From: an uncultured Mucilaginibacter sp.
Lineage (GTDB): Bacteria; Bacteroidota; Bacteroidia; Sphingobacteriales; Sphingobacteriaceae
Direction of reading: 5' to 3'
Length of the DNA: 64,000 nt
Assembly (NCBI GenBank): GCA_903891475.1
Contig: CAITEP010000020.1
Coordinates: 1 to 64,000, forward strand
Shown: positions 38,710 to 49,175 of the stretch, piece after piece
Layout: the number at the start of each line of letters is the position of its first letter
Position numbering within the stretch: position 1 is the stretch's first letter
Position numbers and translations under genes: made by a program
The notes under the pieces: model-generated
What the model saw: the letters and a program-made list of their open reading frames with translations, nothing else
Databases searched by the model: none
What the model was told of the DNA's origin: nothing

Positions 38710-41250
38710 ATGTTGCCCAAATACCCAAACCTTCCGTTCTTTAGCAAGCTTTTTGCAGTTTGGTTAGTATTTTGCGCAGTAACAGCTGTAGCGCAAACCC
38801 AAGCCCGGTTAATTAAAGGTAAAGTAACCGATTTGACAACCGGCGAGGCAATTCCTTATGCCACCATAGCCATAAAAGGTACCAGCATAGGTACCCATAC
38901 CGATTTTGATGGCTTATATAATTTGGAATTTGTCTCCAAAAAAGATTCAATTACCTATAATTGTGTAGGATATGAGCCTAAAACGGTCTTTATAGGCGCC
39001 CTCACCTGGCAGGTCATCAACCTTACCCTAAAGCCTGCAACTAATACGCTCGATGAGGTAAGGATAACTCCAAAAGGTTATATCAATCCGGCTTGGCCCA
39101 TTATAAATCAGGCAGTTAAGCGCAAACCAGAAAACGATCCGCGACAGCTTAACACCTATCAATACCACAGCTATAACCGCATTGAATTTGATGCTAATGA
39201 TTTGAGCGCCAAAATATTAAGTAAACGAGGCTTTAAAAAATTGGTGGATAAGGCCGATAGTTTGGGACTATCGGGCATTAGCCACAACACCATACTGCCA
39301 CTTTTTGAATCAGAGAGTATTTCCGACTTTTATTATAAAGCAAACCCGGCTACCAAGCACGAAAACATACTACATACACGCACCCGTGGCGTTGGTTTTG
39401 AGGATGGCACGCTCATGGCTCAGCTTACCGGAAGTACGTTTCAGCAGTACAATTTTTATAAAAACTTTTTGAGCGCTGCCGGTAAAGATTTCGCCTCACC
39501 CATCAGCGATAATTGTTACAACTGGTACGAATATGAACTGGAAAACCGAAACGCCGTAGTTGGAGGAAAAGCCTGCTATCAAATTTCCTTCAAACCAAAA
39601 AATGCCAAGGATTTGGCATTTACAGGCATCATGTGGATAGCTAAGGACAATTATGCGCTTTACCAAGTAAAAGCAACCATTGAGCCTACCGCCAACCTGA
39701 ATTTCATTAACCTCATTACCATCCAACAGTTGATGGACGGGGCGCCTAACCGAGCCTGGTTACCAGCTAAAACCCGTATTTTGGTGGAGGTAAAACGTAT
39801 AAGCGAAAACACAAGTGGCTTATTAGCAAAGTTTTATACTGTAAATACCAATATTGAAGTCAACAAAGCCTACCCCGATGATTTCTTTAAAGAACCCCTT
39901 ACCATAGCTGCAAACGTAGACAAAACTGATGCTAAATACTGGGACAGCAACCGCCCCGACACACTCAGTAAAGCCGAGAAGGGGGTGTACAACCTCATTG
40001 GCGAAGTAAAAGAACTACCCGCTGTAAAAAATTATATTACTGTAGCCGATTTGTTAATCAATGGCTATTATCGGGTTGGCAAAGTAGGTTTCGGGCCTTT
40101 CATTGAATCGTACAGCTTTAATAACGTAGAGGGGAATCGCTTTAGGCTTGGCTTTAAAACCAACAATAGTTTTGATAAAAACCTGATTTTAGGCGGCTTT
40201 TTAGCTTACGGCACCCGCGATAATGCCGTTAAATATGGCGCTAATGCAAGTTATATCCTTACAAGGAAAAACTGGACAGAGGCCGGCATCAGCTTTAAGC
40301 ACGATTTGAATCAAGTGGCCTTGCTAAGCGAGAATTATATCTATCAGCGCGATAATTTGTTCGGGGCTTTTACCGGCTTTGGCAAAATTAGCCGTCGCAA
40401 AGTATTTTTTCAGGATGACCTTGAACTTTACATAAAACGCGACCTGTTTAAAGGCTTTACCGAAAAGGTAACCTTCGCCAATTGGACACTCGACCCCTTG
40501 TTTCCATTCAATTTCAGGGAGCCAAACGGCACTAGGATAGGGCATTACCTATTTGTTTCGGAGTTTCAGTTCGAATCAAAATGGTCGCCCGGGGTAATGC
40601 CTTTAATGTCCGAAACATCCAACAGGCAAATAAAAGTAAAGACGAATGTTGAGCAACCGGTCATTACATTTCGCTATACCTTAGGTTTGAAGGACTTTTT
40701 GTCGGGCAGTAACTCCTACAATAAATTCAGCATAAACATAGCCCAAACGCTAAAAATGGGGAGGCTGGGTAGAGGTAAATATTCATTTTCGGCAGGTTAT
40801 ATACCTTCAACTGTGCCTTATCCACTGTTGGAGAACCATTTGGGCAACCAAACATTTCTGTATAATGCCAACGCTTTTAACCAAATGCGCTTTTTTGAAT
40901 TCGCGAGCGATAAATATGCCAGCTTAAACTATACCCAGCATTTTGAAGGCTTATTATTGAATGAGGTGCCATTAATAAAAAACTTTAACTGGCGACTGGT
41001 AGGTACGGCAAACATCTTATTCGGAGGTATTTCAAAGGCCAATCAGCAAGATATTTCGGTTTACAACCAAATTAAGTTGCATAGCTTTGGCAGTACACCT
41101 TACATGGAAACCGGTGCAGGTGTGGAAAACATATTCAAATTCCTTAGGGTCGATTTCATCCGCAGACTCACTTACCTTCAAAACCGCGACTCATACAATA
41201 ACCTACCTCAAAAGTTTGGGGTAAAAATTTCGGCTCAAATAAGGTTATAG
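38710..41250 (+). CDS. DUF5686 / carboxypeptidase-like regulatory domain outer-membrane protein
   Basis: ARLIKGKVTDLTTGEAIPYATIAIKGTSIGTHTDFDGLY; long beta-barrel C-terminus. Confidence 0.85.
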   Translation: MLPKYPNLPFFSKLFAVWLVFCAVTAVAQTQARLIKGKVTDLTTGEAIPYATIAIKGTSIGTHTDFDGLYNLEFVSKKDSITYNCVGYEPKTVFIGALTWQVINLTLKPATNTLDEVRITPKGYINPAWPIINQAVKRKPENDPRQLNTYQYHSYNRIEFDANDLSAKILSKRGFKKLVDKADSLGLSGISHNTILPLFESESISDFYYKANPATKHENILHTRTRGVGFEDGTLMAQLTGSTFQQYNFYKNFLSAAGKDFASPISDNCYNWYEYELENRNAVVGGKACYQISFKPKNAKDLAFTGIMWIAKDNYALYQVKATIEPTANLNFINLITIQQLMDGAPNRAWLPAKTRILVEVKRISENTSGLLAKFYTVNTNIEVNKAYPDDFFKEPLTIAANVDKTDAKYWDSNRPDTLSKAEKGVYNLIGEVKELPAVKNYITVADLLINGYYRVGKVGFGPFIESYSFNNVEGNRFRLGFKTNNSFDKNLILGGFLAYGTRDNAVKYGANASYILTRKNWTEAGISFKHDLNQVALLSENYIYQRDNLFGAFTGFGKISRRKVFFQDDLELYIKRDLFKGFTEKVTFANWTLDPLFPFNFREPNGTRIGHYLFVSEFQFESKWSPGVMPLMSETSNRQIKVKTNVEQPVITFRYTLGLKDFLSGSNSYNKFSINIAQTLKMGRLGRGKYSFSAGYIPSTVPYPLLENHLGNQTFLYNANAFNQMRFFEFASDKYASLNYTQHFEGLLLNEVPLIKNFNWRLVGTANILFGGISKANQQDISVYNQIKLHSFGSTPYMETGAGVENIFKFLRVDFIRRLTYLQNRDSYNNLPQKFGVKISAQIRL

Positions 41251-41481
41251 CAAATTCTTTCCAAATACGCTTTAAAAAAACACAAGCTAGATCCAATTTT
41301 TATTCACTAAATAGATAGTTAATGTATTGATTATCAGTAATAAATAATTTTAAGTGTCAAATAATTACTGAAATTATTTTTTAGGTTTAAATTTTTGTTC
41401 CTAATTGTCAAATTGTAATAGTATTATTGTTGTTCATTTTTTTGAAACCAATTTTTAAATCGTTTAATCCGGTAACTGTTT

Positions 41482-42837
41482 ATGGCTTTTGTAAAACCTA
41501 AGTTAACCTTTTGGCAAATAATAAATATGAATGTCGGTTTTTTTGGCATTCAGTATAGTTTTGGCTTGCAACAAACAGCCATTAACCCACTATACACCTT
41601 TTTGCATGCCAAACCCGAACAATTACCCTTGTTAAACCTTGCGGGGCCTATGACTGGTTTGCTTATTCAACCTATTATAGGGGCATTAAGCGATAAAACT
41701 TGGCATCCCCGTTATGGTCGTCGTAAGCCTTATTTTTTAATGGGAGCTATTTTTTGTAGTTTTTGTCTATTCTCATTTCCTTTTAGTCGTGCCTTATGGA
41801 TGGCAGCTGGCTTATTATGGATTTTGGATGCTGCAAACAATACCGCTATGGAGCCTTACAGAGCTTTTATAGCCGATAAATTACCCGAAAAACAACGAGC
41901 CTTAGGTTTTTTAACACAGAGCTTTTTTACAGGTCTAGGTATAACCCTTGCAAATTTATCTTTGGGTTTTTTTAAAAATATCATACACGGCGAAACCAAG
42001 ACTTCAACCGGAGAATCAGGCATTCCTTATTGGGTATTTGGATCCTTTTTTGTTGGTGCAGTATGTTCAATAGTTTCCGTTATATGGTCGGTAACCACTA
42101 CACCCGAAATTCCACCTACAGAAGAAGAATTGGCTGAACTTAAAGCAAGAAAAAGAGGTTTTTGGGAGCCCCTTAAAGAAATATTTTCTGCCATTGGCGA
42201 TATGCCTTCTGTAATGTGGAAACTTGCTTTGGTTTACCTGTTTCAATGGTATGCCATGTTTTGCTACTGGCAATTTGTATCACTTAGCATAGCCCAAACC
42301 ATATTTCACACCACTCCCGATGGTAATAAAGAGTTATACGAACAAGCGGTGGTATTAGCAGGCAAAATAAATGGCTTTTATAATATAGTGACCTTTAGTT
42401 CAGCCTTTTTATTGGTATGGCTTGCTCGTAAGTTTAGCGCTAAATATGTACACATTGCTTGCCTTGCCATGGCAGGTATAGCCTTATTGGTTTTTGTACA
42501 CATTACCGATCAAACACTTTTATACGCGCCAATGGTAGGCTTTGGTATTGCCTGGGCCAGCATGATGGGTGTACCATACATCATGGTGGTAGGCAGTATA
42601 CCTAAAGAACGATATGGGGTTTATATGGGAATTATTAACATGATGATTGTTATACCGATGATTTTTCAAACCATAAGTTTTGGATATGTATATAAACATT
42701 TTTTAGGGGCAAATCCGCTAAACGCTATTACATTTGCGGGGGTACTGTTATTAATTGCAGCAGCTGCCACCATGCGCATTAAACGCGATGTAATTGTTCC
42801 TGATGACAGTATGGTTCCAGTTAGTAGTGGGCATTAA
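41482..42837 (+). CDS. MFS transporter, SLC45-like (sucrose/maltose type), paralog 1
   Basis: GPMTGLLIQPIIGALSDKTWHPRYGRRKPYFLMGA, MEPYRAFIADKLPEKQR. Confidence 0.92.
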   Translation: MAFVKPKLTFWQIINMNVGFFGIQYSFGLQQTAINPLYTFLHAKPEQLPLLNLAGPMTGLLIQPIIGALSDKTWHPRYGRRKPYFLMGAIFCSFCLFSFPFSRALWMAAGLLWILDAANNTAMEPYRAFIADKLPEKQRALGFLTQSFFTGLGITLANLSLGFFKNIIHGETKTSTGESGIPYWVFGSFFVGAVCSIVSVIWSVTTTPEIPPTEEELAELKARKRGFWEPLKEIFSAIGDMPSVMWKLALVYLFQWYAMFCYWQFVSLSIAQTIFHTTPDGNKELYEQAVVLAGKINGFYNIVTFSSAFLLVWLARKFSAKYVHIACLAMAGIALLVFVHITDQTLLYAPMVGFGIAWASMMGVPYIMVVGSIPKERYGVYMGIINMMIVIPMIFQTISFGYVYKHFLGANPLNAITFAGVLLLIAAAATMRIKRDVIVPDDSMVPVSSGH

Positions 42838-42961
42838 TACGGTGGAGATTAGATAAATTAATTTTAGCTAAATCTTGAATTATTTTCTCAATTACCAGAA
42901 AGTGCCAATTTGCTCAATTAATTTTAAACAAGAAATTATAAAAAATAGTATAAAATAAAAC

Positions 42962-44905
42962 GTGTATAGCTCATCATTACATCAACAAGTTAACGCTTTA
43001 CTTAAAAAAAATAAAATAGCTATTTCTGGTGCCGATAACGAATTTTATGTTCGGATAATTGCAAATGCTGCACCCATTCATAACCTGTACCATGAAATTT
43101 ATGAACACCATCCGAAAGCCAAAGAAGCTTTTTCACAGCTAATTGATGGCATAATAAAGGCCTATATCAATCGTTCGGCTACACTAAAACAAAAGGATAA
43201 AGATAAACCTGCCGATTGGTTTTTGAGTAACCAAATTACCGGCATGAGCCTTTATGTGGATCGATTTTGCGGCAGCCTTAAAAACATGGAGCAAAAGCTT
43301 GATCATTTTAACAGGCTTGGCGTTAATTTGCTGCATCTGCTACCTGTATTTGAAAGCCCTGCCGGAGAAAGCGATGGTGGCTATGCGGTTTCTGATTTTA
43401 GAAAAGTAGATGCCCGCTTTGGTACTTTAGATGATTTAATTTCGCTACAGCAAAAAATGAATGCCGAGGGTATTTATTTGATGCAGGATATTGTTTTAAA
43501 CCATACCTCACGCCAGCACGAATGGGCCTTAAAAGCCAAACAAGGTGATGCCAAGTATCAGGACTATTTTTATATTTACAGTGATAGCTCCATTCCCGAT
43601 GAGTTTGATAGGCACATGCCCGAGATTTTCCCTGAAAGTTCGCCCGGTAACTTTACCTATATACCAGAATGCGGTAAATGGGTGATGACAGTTTTTCACC
43701 ATTACCAATGGGATTTAAATTATACCAACCCGGCTGTGTTTATCGAAATGCTCGATAATGTTTTCTTTTATGCTAATATTGGTGTGGATGTATTACGTAT
43801 TGACGCCCCCGCTTTTATTTGGAAACAAATGGGCACTAGCTGCCAAAACTTACCAAAAGCGCATACACTTTTGCGTTTAATTAAGCAATGCGTACAGGTG
43901 GCTAGTCCGGGTATGGCTATTTTGGGTGAGGCCATTGTTGGTCCAACCGAAATCATGAAATATTTTGGCACTGGCGAGTACAAGGCGCATGAATGCGATT
44001 TTGCTTACAATGCTACCCAAATGGCCTTGCAATGGGATATGCTAGCCACTGGAGATACAAGGGTAATGTTGAACGCGCAGCATGAACTGCTACAAAAACC
44101 TTTAGGTGCCACATGGATTACCTATACCCGTTGTCATGACGATATTGGTTTAGGTTATGATGATGATACCATCAGGGCGGCCGGGTTTAACGCTTATGAA
44201 CATCGTAAATACTTAAAAGAATACTATATAGGCAATACTCCGGGTAGTCCGGCTAAAGGCGCTTTGTTTTCCTCTAATCCAAAAACTGGTGATGCCCGTA
44301 TCAGTGGTTCATTGGCATCATTATGCGGATTGGAAAAGGCTTTGGCCGATAAGGATATATTAGGTATTGATTTAGCCATCCGCAGAATATTGTTGATGCA
44401 AGCGCATAGCTTCTTTTTAGGTGGCGTGCCCATGTTGTTTTATGGCGATGAGCTGGGCTACTGTAATGATTACTCGTACCTAAGCGACCCCGGAAAAAGT
44501 TATGATAACCGATGGATGCACCGGCCAATAATAGATTGGGAAAAAAATAAAAAAATTGATATACCCGGAACTGTTGAGCATAAGATATTTACGGCTACGC
44601 AAAAGTTAATAGCTTTGCGCAAAAAATTAAAAATGGTGGCCGATTATAAAAATATTACTTGGTTGCCAGCCTATAATATCCATGTAGCGGGCTATGTGCG
44701 CGAATTGAAGGGTGAGGTTTTATATGGTATTTTTAATTTTAGCCATCAGCCAGCTTATTTAACTTGGTTTGCTTTTAAAGGTTTGGGTAAGATCCCTGCC
44801 ATTTTATACGACCATTATACAGAGGATGAATACCCAGTAGGGCTGGATAATGAATATTTAATTCTGGAACCCTACGGATTTCATTTATTGGAGCCTCGTA
44901 GCTAA
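42962..44905 (+). CDS. Amylosucrase-like GH13 enzyme (GTG start)
   Basis: GMSLYVDRFCGSLKNMEQKLDHF, ESDGGYAVSDFRKVD, RIDAPAFIWKQMGTSCQNLP, LGEAIVGPTEIMKYFG, CHDDIGLG. Confidence 0.88.
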   Translation: MYSSSLHQQVNALLKKNKIAISGADNEFYVRIIANAAPIHNLYHEIYEHHPKAKEAFSQLIDGIIKAYINRSATLKQKDKDKPADWFLSNQITGMSLYVDRFCGSLKNMEQKLDHFNRLGVNLLHLLPVFESPAGESDGGYAVSDFRKVDARFGTLDDLISLQQKMNAEGIYLMQDIVLNHTSRQHEWALKAKQGDAKYQDYFYIYSDSSIPDEFDRHMPEIFPESSPGNFTYIPECGKWVMTVFHHYQWDLNYTNPAVFIEMLDNVFFYANIGVDVLRIDAPAFIWKQMGTSCQNLPKAHTLLRLIKQCVQVASPGMAILGEAIVGPTEIMKYFGTGEYKAHECDFAYNATQMALQWDMLATGDTRVMLNAQHELLQKPLGATWITYTRCHDDIGLGYDDDTIRAAGFNAYEHRKYLKEYYIGNTPGSPAKGALFSSNPKTGDARISGSLASLCGLEKALADKDILGIDLAIRRILLMQAHSFFLGGVPMLFYGDELGYCNDYSYLSDPGKSYDNRWMHRPIIDWEKNKKIDIPGTVEHKIFTATQKLIALRKKLKMVADYKNITWLPAYNIHVAGYVRELKGEVLYGIFNFSHQPAYLTWFAFKGLGKIPAILYDHYTEDEYPVGLDNEYLILEPYGFHLLEPRS

Positions 44906-44941
44906 ACATACACGTAAATAATTTGTATCCTATTTATTAAG

Positions 44942-45352
44942 ATGACTTTCAAAATAAACCATATTCAACACATAGGTATCCCTGTTACTAATTTGGAGGC
45001 CTCCAAATTATTTTACCAAAAATTGGGCTTTGAAAGTGTGATGGAATCGGGTTTCGATTATAATGGTGGTAAAGGTAAAGTGGCCATGATGCAAAGTGGT
45101 GATATGATGATGGAAATTTACCAAATGCCTGAGGCCGAATTAGCCGAAATTAAAGCAAGAGGAAATGGCCATATTGACCATGTAGCTTTTGATGTGGATG
45201 ATATTGAGGAGGCATTTAAACAACTGAATGAAAGAGGATTTACTGTTTTAGAACCCGCGCCCGTTTTTCTGCCATTTTGGAAAAACGGCTGTAAATATTT
45301 CAATATCCAAGGTCCTGATGGCGAACGATTGGAGTTTAATCAGATACTTTGA
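44942..45352 (+). CDS. VOC (glyoxalase-like) family protein
   Basis: HIQHIGIPVTNLEASKLFYQKLGFE...YFNIQGPDGERLEFNQ. Confidence 0.9.
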   Translation: MTFKINHIQHIGIPVTNLEASKLFYQKLGFESVMESGFDYNGGKGKVAMMQSGDMMMEIYQMPEAELAEIKARGNGHIDHVAFDVDDIEEAFKQLNERGFTVLEPAPVFLPFWKNGCKYFNIQGPDGERLEFNQIL

Positions 45353-45470
45353 TAGTTGGCTATAAATTTCGATAATTAAATACAGGAGTAAGCTATTTAA
45401 GCCTGAAAGATATTTAGTTATCCCAATAATAACAACTATTATTTATCTATAAATAACAAACAGTTTGTCC

Positions 45471-46829
45471 TTACCTAATCGGCTTTGGAAATATCGGCAA
45501 ACTCTCATGTCCATCAGCATCTACCGATTGTACCGCGAATAAATAATTATCTTTGGAATAGGCTAAAGTTGTGTTGTTTTCAGTTACATAAAATTTCTTT
45601 TCCCAATAGGGGCTAATTGTTTCGCGCATTAAAACGTAGTAGCCAGCTGGCTTTTTGCCTGTTTTAGGCGCATCCCATTTTAAGGTGGTTTTATTGGTGA
45701 GTTCTCCGGTTACAATACCAACATTTTCGGGAGGCGCTGGCGCAATTGCAAGGTTTGCTAAAACAGACAGGTTCATGCGTGCTACTTTTTGCGTGTAATT
45801 AAAATCTACAAAATCGGGCAAATCGCCATAGTCAACCCCTTTTTCGGTTCGCACATCTTGATGCTGACGGGTAAAATCCTCATTCATTTCTGTAACTCGC
45901 ACCGCTGTAAACCCTTGTTTCAAAAAGGAGGTATGGTCGCCACCACGTAAGTATCTGTCGCGTCGGTATATCAATTTAACATCCAGTTGGTCAACATAGC
46001 GTTCGCCAATTTCTTTCACATATCGAGCCAACTCTCGCGACGGACTATCATTTTCACCACCAATGGCAATTAAATTAGCTACCATCTTTTTATCATCATT
46101 CGCTATGGAAGGCACACCCTCGCTAAATACCCGAACACTGCGGTTGTCTTTTAAATCGGTTTCCATACCATGGGTATTGCCAACAATATCATTATTCAAC
46201 ATGGCATCAACATTCCATCCTTCCACTTTGGCACGTTTGGCAACATTCGCGGAGCCATATAGTCCCTGTTCTTCTCCTACTACACACGTAAAAATAATGG
46301 TAGCAGGAAACGATTTTTTAGCCATCACGCGCGCCAATTCCATCGATACGGCTGTGCCCGAAGCATCATCATTGGCACCCGGCTCAAAACCATTGGGGTT
46401 CATCACATCAGTCCTGCGCGAATCAAAATGCCCCGAAACTATATAAACCCTTGTATCATTCGGGTCGGTACCTTTTAAGGTGGCTATTACATTTTTTAAA
46501 AGAAAAGGCTTATCAATCCTTTCGCCTTTTGGTTGCGTAAAAGTATCCAATTGAACTTTCATGCGCCCACCCGATAATTCCGCGTACTTTTCCAATTCAG
46601 TCTTTATCCAATTACGCGCGGCACCAACCCCTTCCGTTTTGCTCGTGGTATCGCCCAAGGTATGGCGCGATTTAAAACTTACCAGTTTGCGGATAATGGC
46701 TTCAATATTCTTAGCCGAAACCTCATCCACCATTTTTTTAATCACCGAATCTTGTTTTATAACGGTTTGAGCCATTAAAGAGGTTGTAATGAATGCCAGT
46801 AAAAAAAGTAAGGTATATTTCATTTTCAT
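45471..46829 (-). CDS. M28 family metallopeptidase
   Basis: VSGHFDSRRTDVMNPNGFEPGANDDASGTAVSMELARVM, VVGEEQGLYGS. Confidence 0.93.
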   Translation of the reverse strand: MKMKYTLLFLLAFITTSLMAQTVIKQDSVIKKMVDEVSAKNIEAIIRKLVSFKSRHTLGDTTSKTEGVGAARNWIKTELEKYAELSGGRMKVQLDTFTQPKGERIDKPFLLKNVIATLKGTDPNDTRVYIVSGHFDSRRTDVMNPNGFEPGANDDASGTAVSMELARVMAKKSFPATIIFTCVVGEEQGLYGSANVAKRAKVEGWNVDAMLNNDIVGNTHGMETDLKDNRSVRVFSEGVPSIANDDKKMVANLIAIGGENDSPSRELARYVKEIGERYVDQLDVKLIYRRDRYLRGGDHTSFLKQGFTAVRVTEMNEDFTRQHQDVRTEKGVDYGDLPDFVDFNYTQKVARMNLSVLANLAIAPAPPENVGIVTGELTNKTTLKWDAPKTGKKPAGYYVLMRETISPYWEKKFYVTENNTTLAYSKDNYLFAVQSVDADGHESLPIFPKPIR

Positions 46830-47016
46830 TTTGATTAGAAGGTAATTTTAATTCCTAATTAAATATTGATTGATAGCTTTATGGGGTTCATTGTAAATGA
46901 CGATAAGATAGTAGATTTTTTAAAATGAATGATAGCGGTTTTATAGTTTAATTCAATTTGTTGTTAATAAATTATATTAAAGCCCTTTCATAACTTCAAT
47001 TAAGAAAATCTCAAAA

Positions 47017-47206
47017 ATCCCATAGGGATTAAACCTTTGTAGGACTAAAGAAGAAGGCATCTTTGCGCGGCCTTGCCGTGCTACCCTTAAACAATTTTAG
47101 GGTTAACAAGCTAAAACCAATCACTTGTGCAGCTTACAAGGCGTTTAGGGGTAGACCGCCAAAGGCGGACATTAAAAACCTTTAAAATATTTTCTACAAA
47201 GGTTTT
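47017..47206. repeat. Inverted-repeat mosaic in intergenic region
   Basis: AATCCCATAGGGATT; outer AAACCTTTGTAG (from 47031)/CTACAAAGGTTT (from 47194); inner CTACCCTTAAAC/GTTTAGGGGTAG; CCGCC-AAA-GGCGG. Confidence 0.75.
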
Positions 47207-47250
47207 GACCCTACAAGGCAAATTGTCATTTTTCTTATGCATATTTTGGG

Positions 47251-47288
47251 TTAAATAAAAAAGTCCGGAGGGGATACCTCCAGACTTT
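47251..47288 (-). terminator. Intrinsic terminator of the phospho-sugar mutase gene
   Basis: Minus strand AAAGTCTGGAGG-TATCC-CCTCCGGACTTT followed by T-rich run. Confidence 0.85.
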
Positions 47289-47317
47289 CAGTATTATCCT
47301 TCAACCAAACTAAAAAC

Positions 47318-49054
47318 TTAAACTCCTAAATCCTTAATTATGGTATCAATTTTCAATTCAAGTTGTCTGTCGGTTTCCTGATAGGCTGCCGCATTGGCCA
47401 GTTTACCATTTACGCTGCAATAAAATTTAATTTTTGGTTCGGTGCCGGATGGTCTGGCTGATATGATGCTACCATCCGCGGTAATAAATTGTAACACATC
47501 CGATGTCGGCAATTCAATATTACTGGTTTTTCCAGTTACCAAATCGGTTTCTACGCGCTTTTCATAATCTTTTAAAGTGATAACTTTTGAGCCACCCAAG
47601 TTAACCGGCGGGTTGGTCCTAAATTTCTCCATCATCTCCTTAATCTCTTCCGCTCCAGATTTTCCTTTTTTGGTAATCGAAATTAATTTTTCCTTATAAA
47701 AGCCATACTGAACATAAGTATTAATCAATGCCTCGAATAAGCTAGTGCCTTTGTCTTTATAATATGCCGTCATCTCGGCAATAAACGCGCTCGATACTAC
47801 GGCGTCTTTATCCCTCACCAATTCGCCAATCAAATAGCCATAACTTTCTTCGCCACCGCCTATAAAGGTTTGTTTGCCTTCAAACTTGGTCATTAGCTCG
47901 CCTATGTATTTAAAACCAGTTAAGGTATTATAGCAGGTTACATGCTTTGCTGCCGCAATGGCATCAATTAAGTTCGTGGTTACGATGGTTTTTACAATGT
48001 ATTCTTTGCCAGTTAGTTTTCCTTTTTCTTGCCATGCGGATAATAGGTAATTAATCAGCATGCTACCTGTTTGGTTACCGTTTAGCAATACAAATTCATT
48101 ATCAAGGTTTTTAACGGCAATACCTACACGGTCGGCATCCGGGTCGGTTGCCAGTACCAAATCGGCATCTACTTCTTTGGCTTTTTTCAGGGCAAGAGTA
48201 AGCGCTTCCTTTTCTTCGGGGTTTGGATAAATTACGGTTGGGAAATTACCATTGGGGGTAATTTGTTCATCCACCAAAATAACATTCTCAAAACCAAACC
48301 TTTTTAATGCCTGTGGTACCAAAGTAATACCTGTACCATGTATAGGCGAATAAACAATTTTAAGGTCTTTTTGTCTTTTTATAGCCTCCGGCGAAACTGA
48401 TAAGGCGGTGATTTTTTCTAAGTATTGCTCGTCAATTTCTTCCCCTATCTCTTCAATATTGGCATCAACCCTGGTAAACTTTACCTCATCAATACTTTTT
48501 ATGGCCGCAACCTCGTCCATTACCGCGGTATCAGCCGGACTAACAAACTGCCCGCCATCGGCACCATAGGCTTTGTAGCCATTGTATTCTTTAGGATTAT
48601 GCGAGGCTGTGAGCATTACCCCGCTTTTACAACCCAATACACGTACAGCGAAAGAAAGTTCTGGAGTTGGCCTTAGGGCTTTAAAAAAGTAAACATGTAT
48701 GCCATTTGCCGAAAAAACCTCGGCAGTGATGCGAGAAAAAAGTTCGGCATTGTTACGACTATCATGTGCTATAGCTACCTTGATTTTTTCGCCGGGATAT
48801 GTTTTTTTCAGGTAGTTGGCTAGGCCTTGTGTAGCCGCGCCTATGGTGTATTTGTTGATACGGTTGGTGCCATTGCCCATAATGCCACGCAAACCACCCG
48901 TGCCAAATTCAAGGTCGCGGTAAAACGAGTCGGTTAGTTCGGTATATGCTTTTTCATCAAGCAGCTTTTGAATTTCATTTTTTACTTCCTGGTCATAGCT
49001 ACCCTGTAGCCACGAATTTATTTTTTGCAGTACGGCTGGTTCTAACTCTTGCAT
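47318..49054 (-). CDS. Phospho-sugar mutase (phosphoglucomutase/phosphomannomutase family)
   Basis: LTASHNPKEYNGYKAYGADGGQ, ATDPDADRVG, GGGEESYGYL, SARPSGTEPKIKFY. Confidence 0.95.
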   Translation of the reverse strand: MQELEPAVLQKINSWLQGSYDQEVKNEIQKLLDEKAYTELTDSFYRDLEFGTGGLRGIMGNGTNRINKYTIGAATQGLANYLKKTYPGEKIKVAIAHDSRNNAELFSRITAEVFSANGIHVYFFKALRPTPELSFAVRVLGCKSGVMLTASHNPKEYNGYKAYGADGGQFVSPADTAVMDEVAAIKSIDEVKFTRVDANIEEIGEEIDEQYLEKITALSVSPEAIKRQKDLKIVYSPIHGTGITLVPQALKRFGFENVILVDEQITPNGNFPTVIYPNPEEKEALTLALKKAKEVDADLVLATDPDADRVGIAVKNLDNEFVLLNGNQTGSMLINYLLSAWQEKGKLTGKEYIVKTIVTTNLIDAIAAAKHVTCYNTLTGFKYIGELMTKFEGKQTFIGGGEESYGYLIGELVRDKDAVVSSAFIAEMTAYYKDKGTSLFEALINTYVQYGFYKEKLISITKKGKSGAEEIKEMMEKFRTNPPVNLGGSKVITLKDYEKRVETDLVTGKTSNIELPTSDVLQFITADGSIISARPSGTEPKIKFYCSVNGKLANAAAYQETDRQLELKIDTIIKDLGV

Positions 49055-49175
49055 AACAATATACTTATAGGTTTTTTTGAGGCTTTTATCATTTCAAATA
49101 TCATAATAAAAATTGTTTTTAAGCCTCTATGTAAAAATTATCATTAAAAAAATACAAAAACATTTTGACCGGGTT

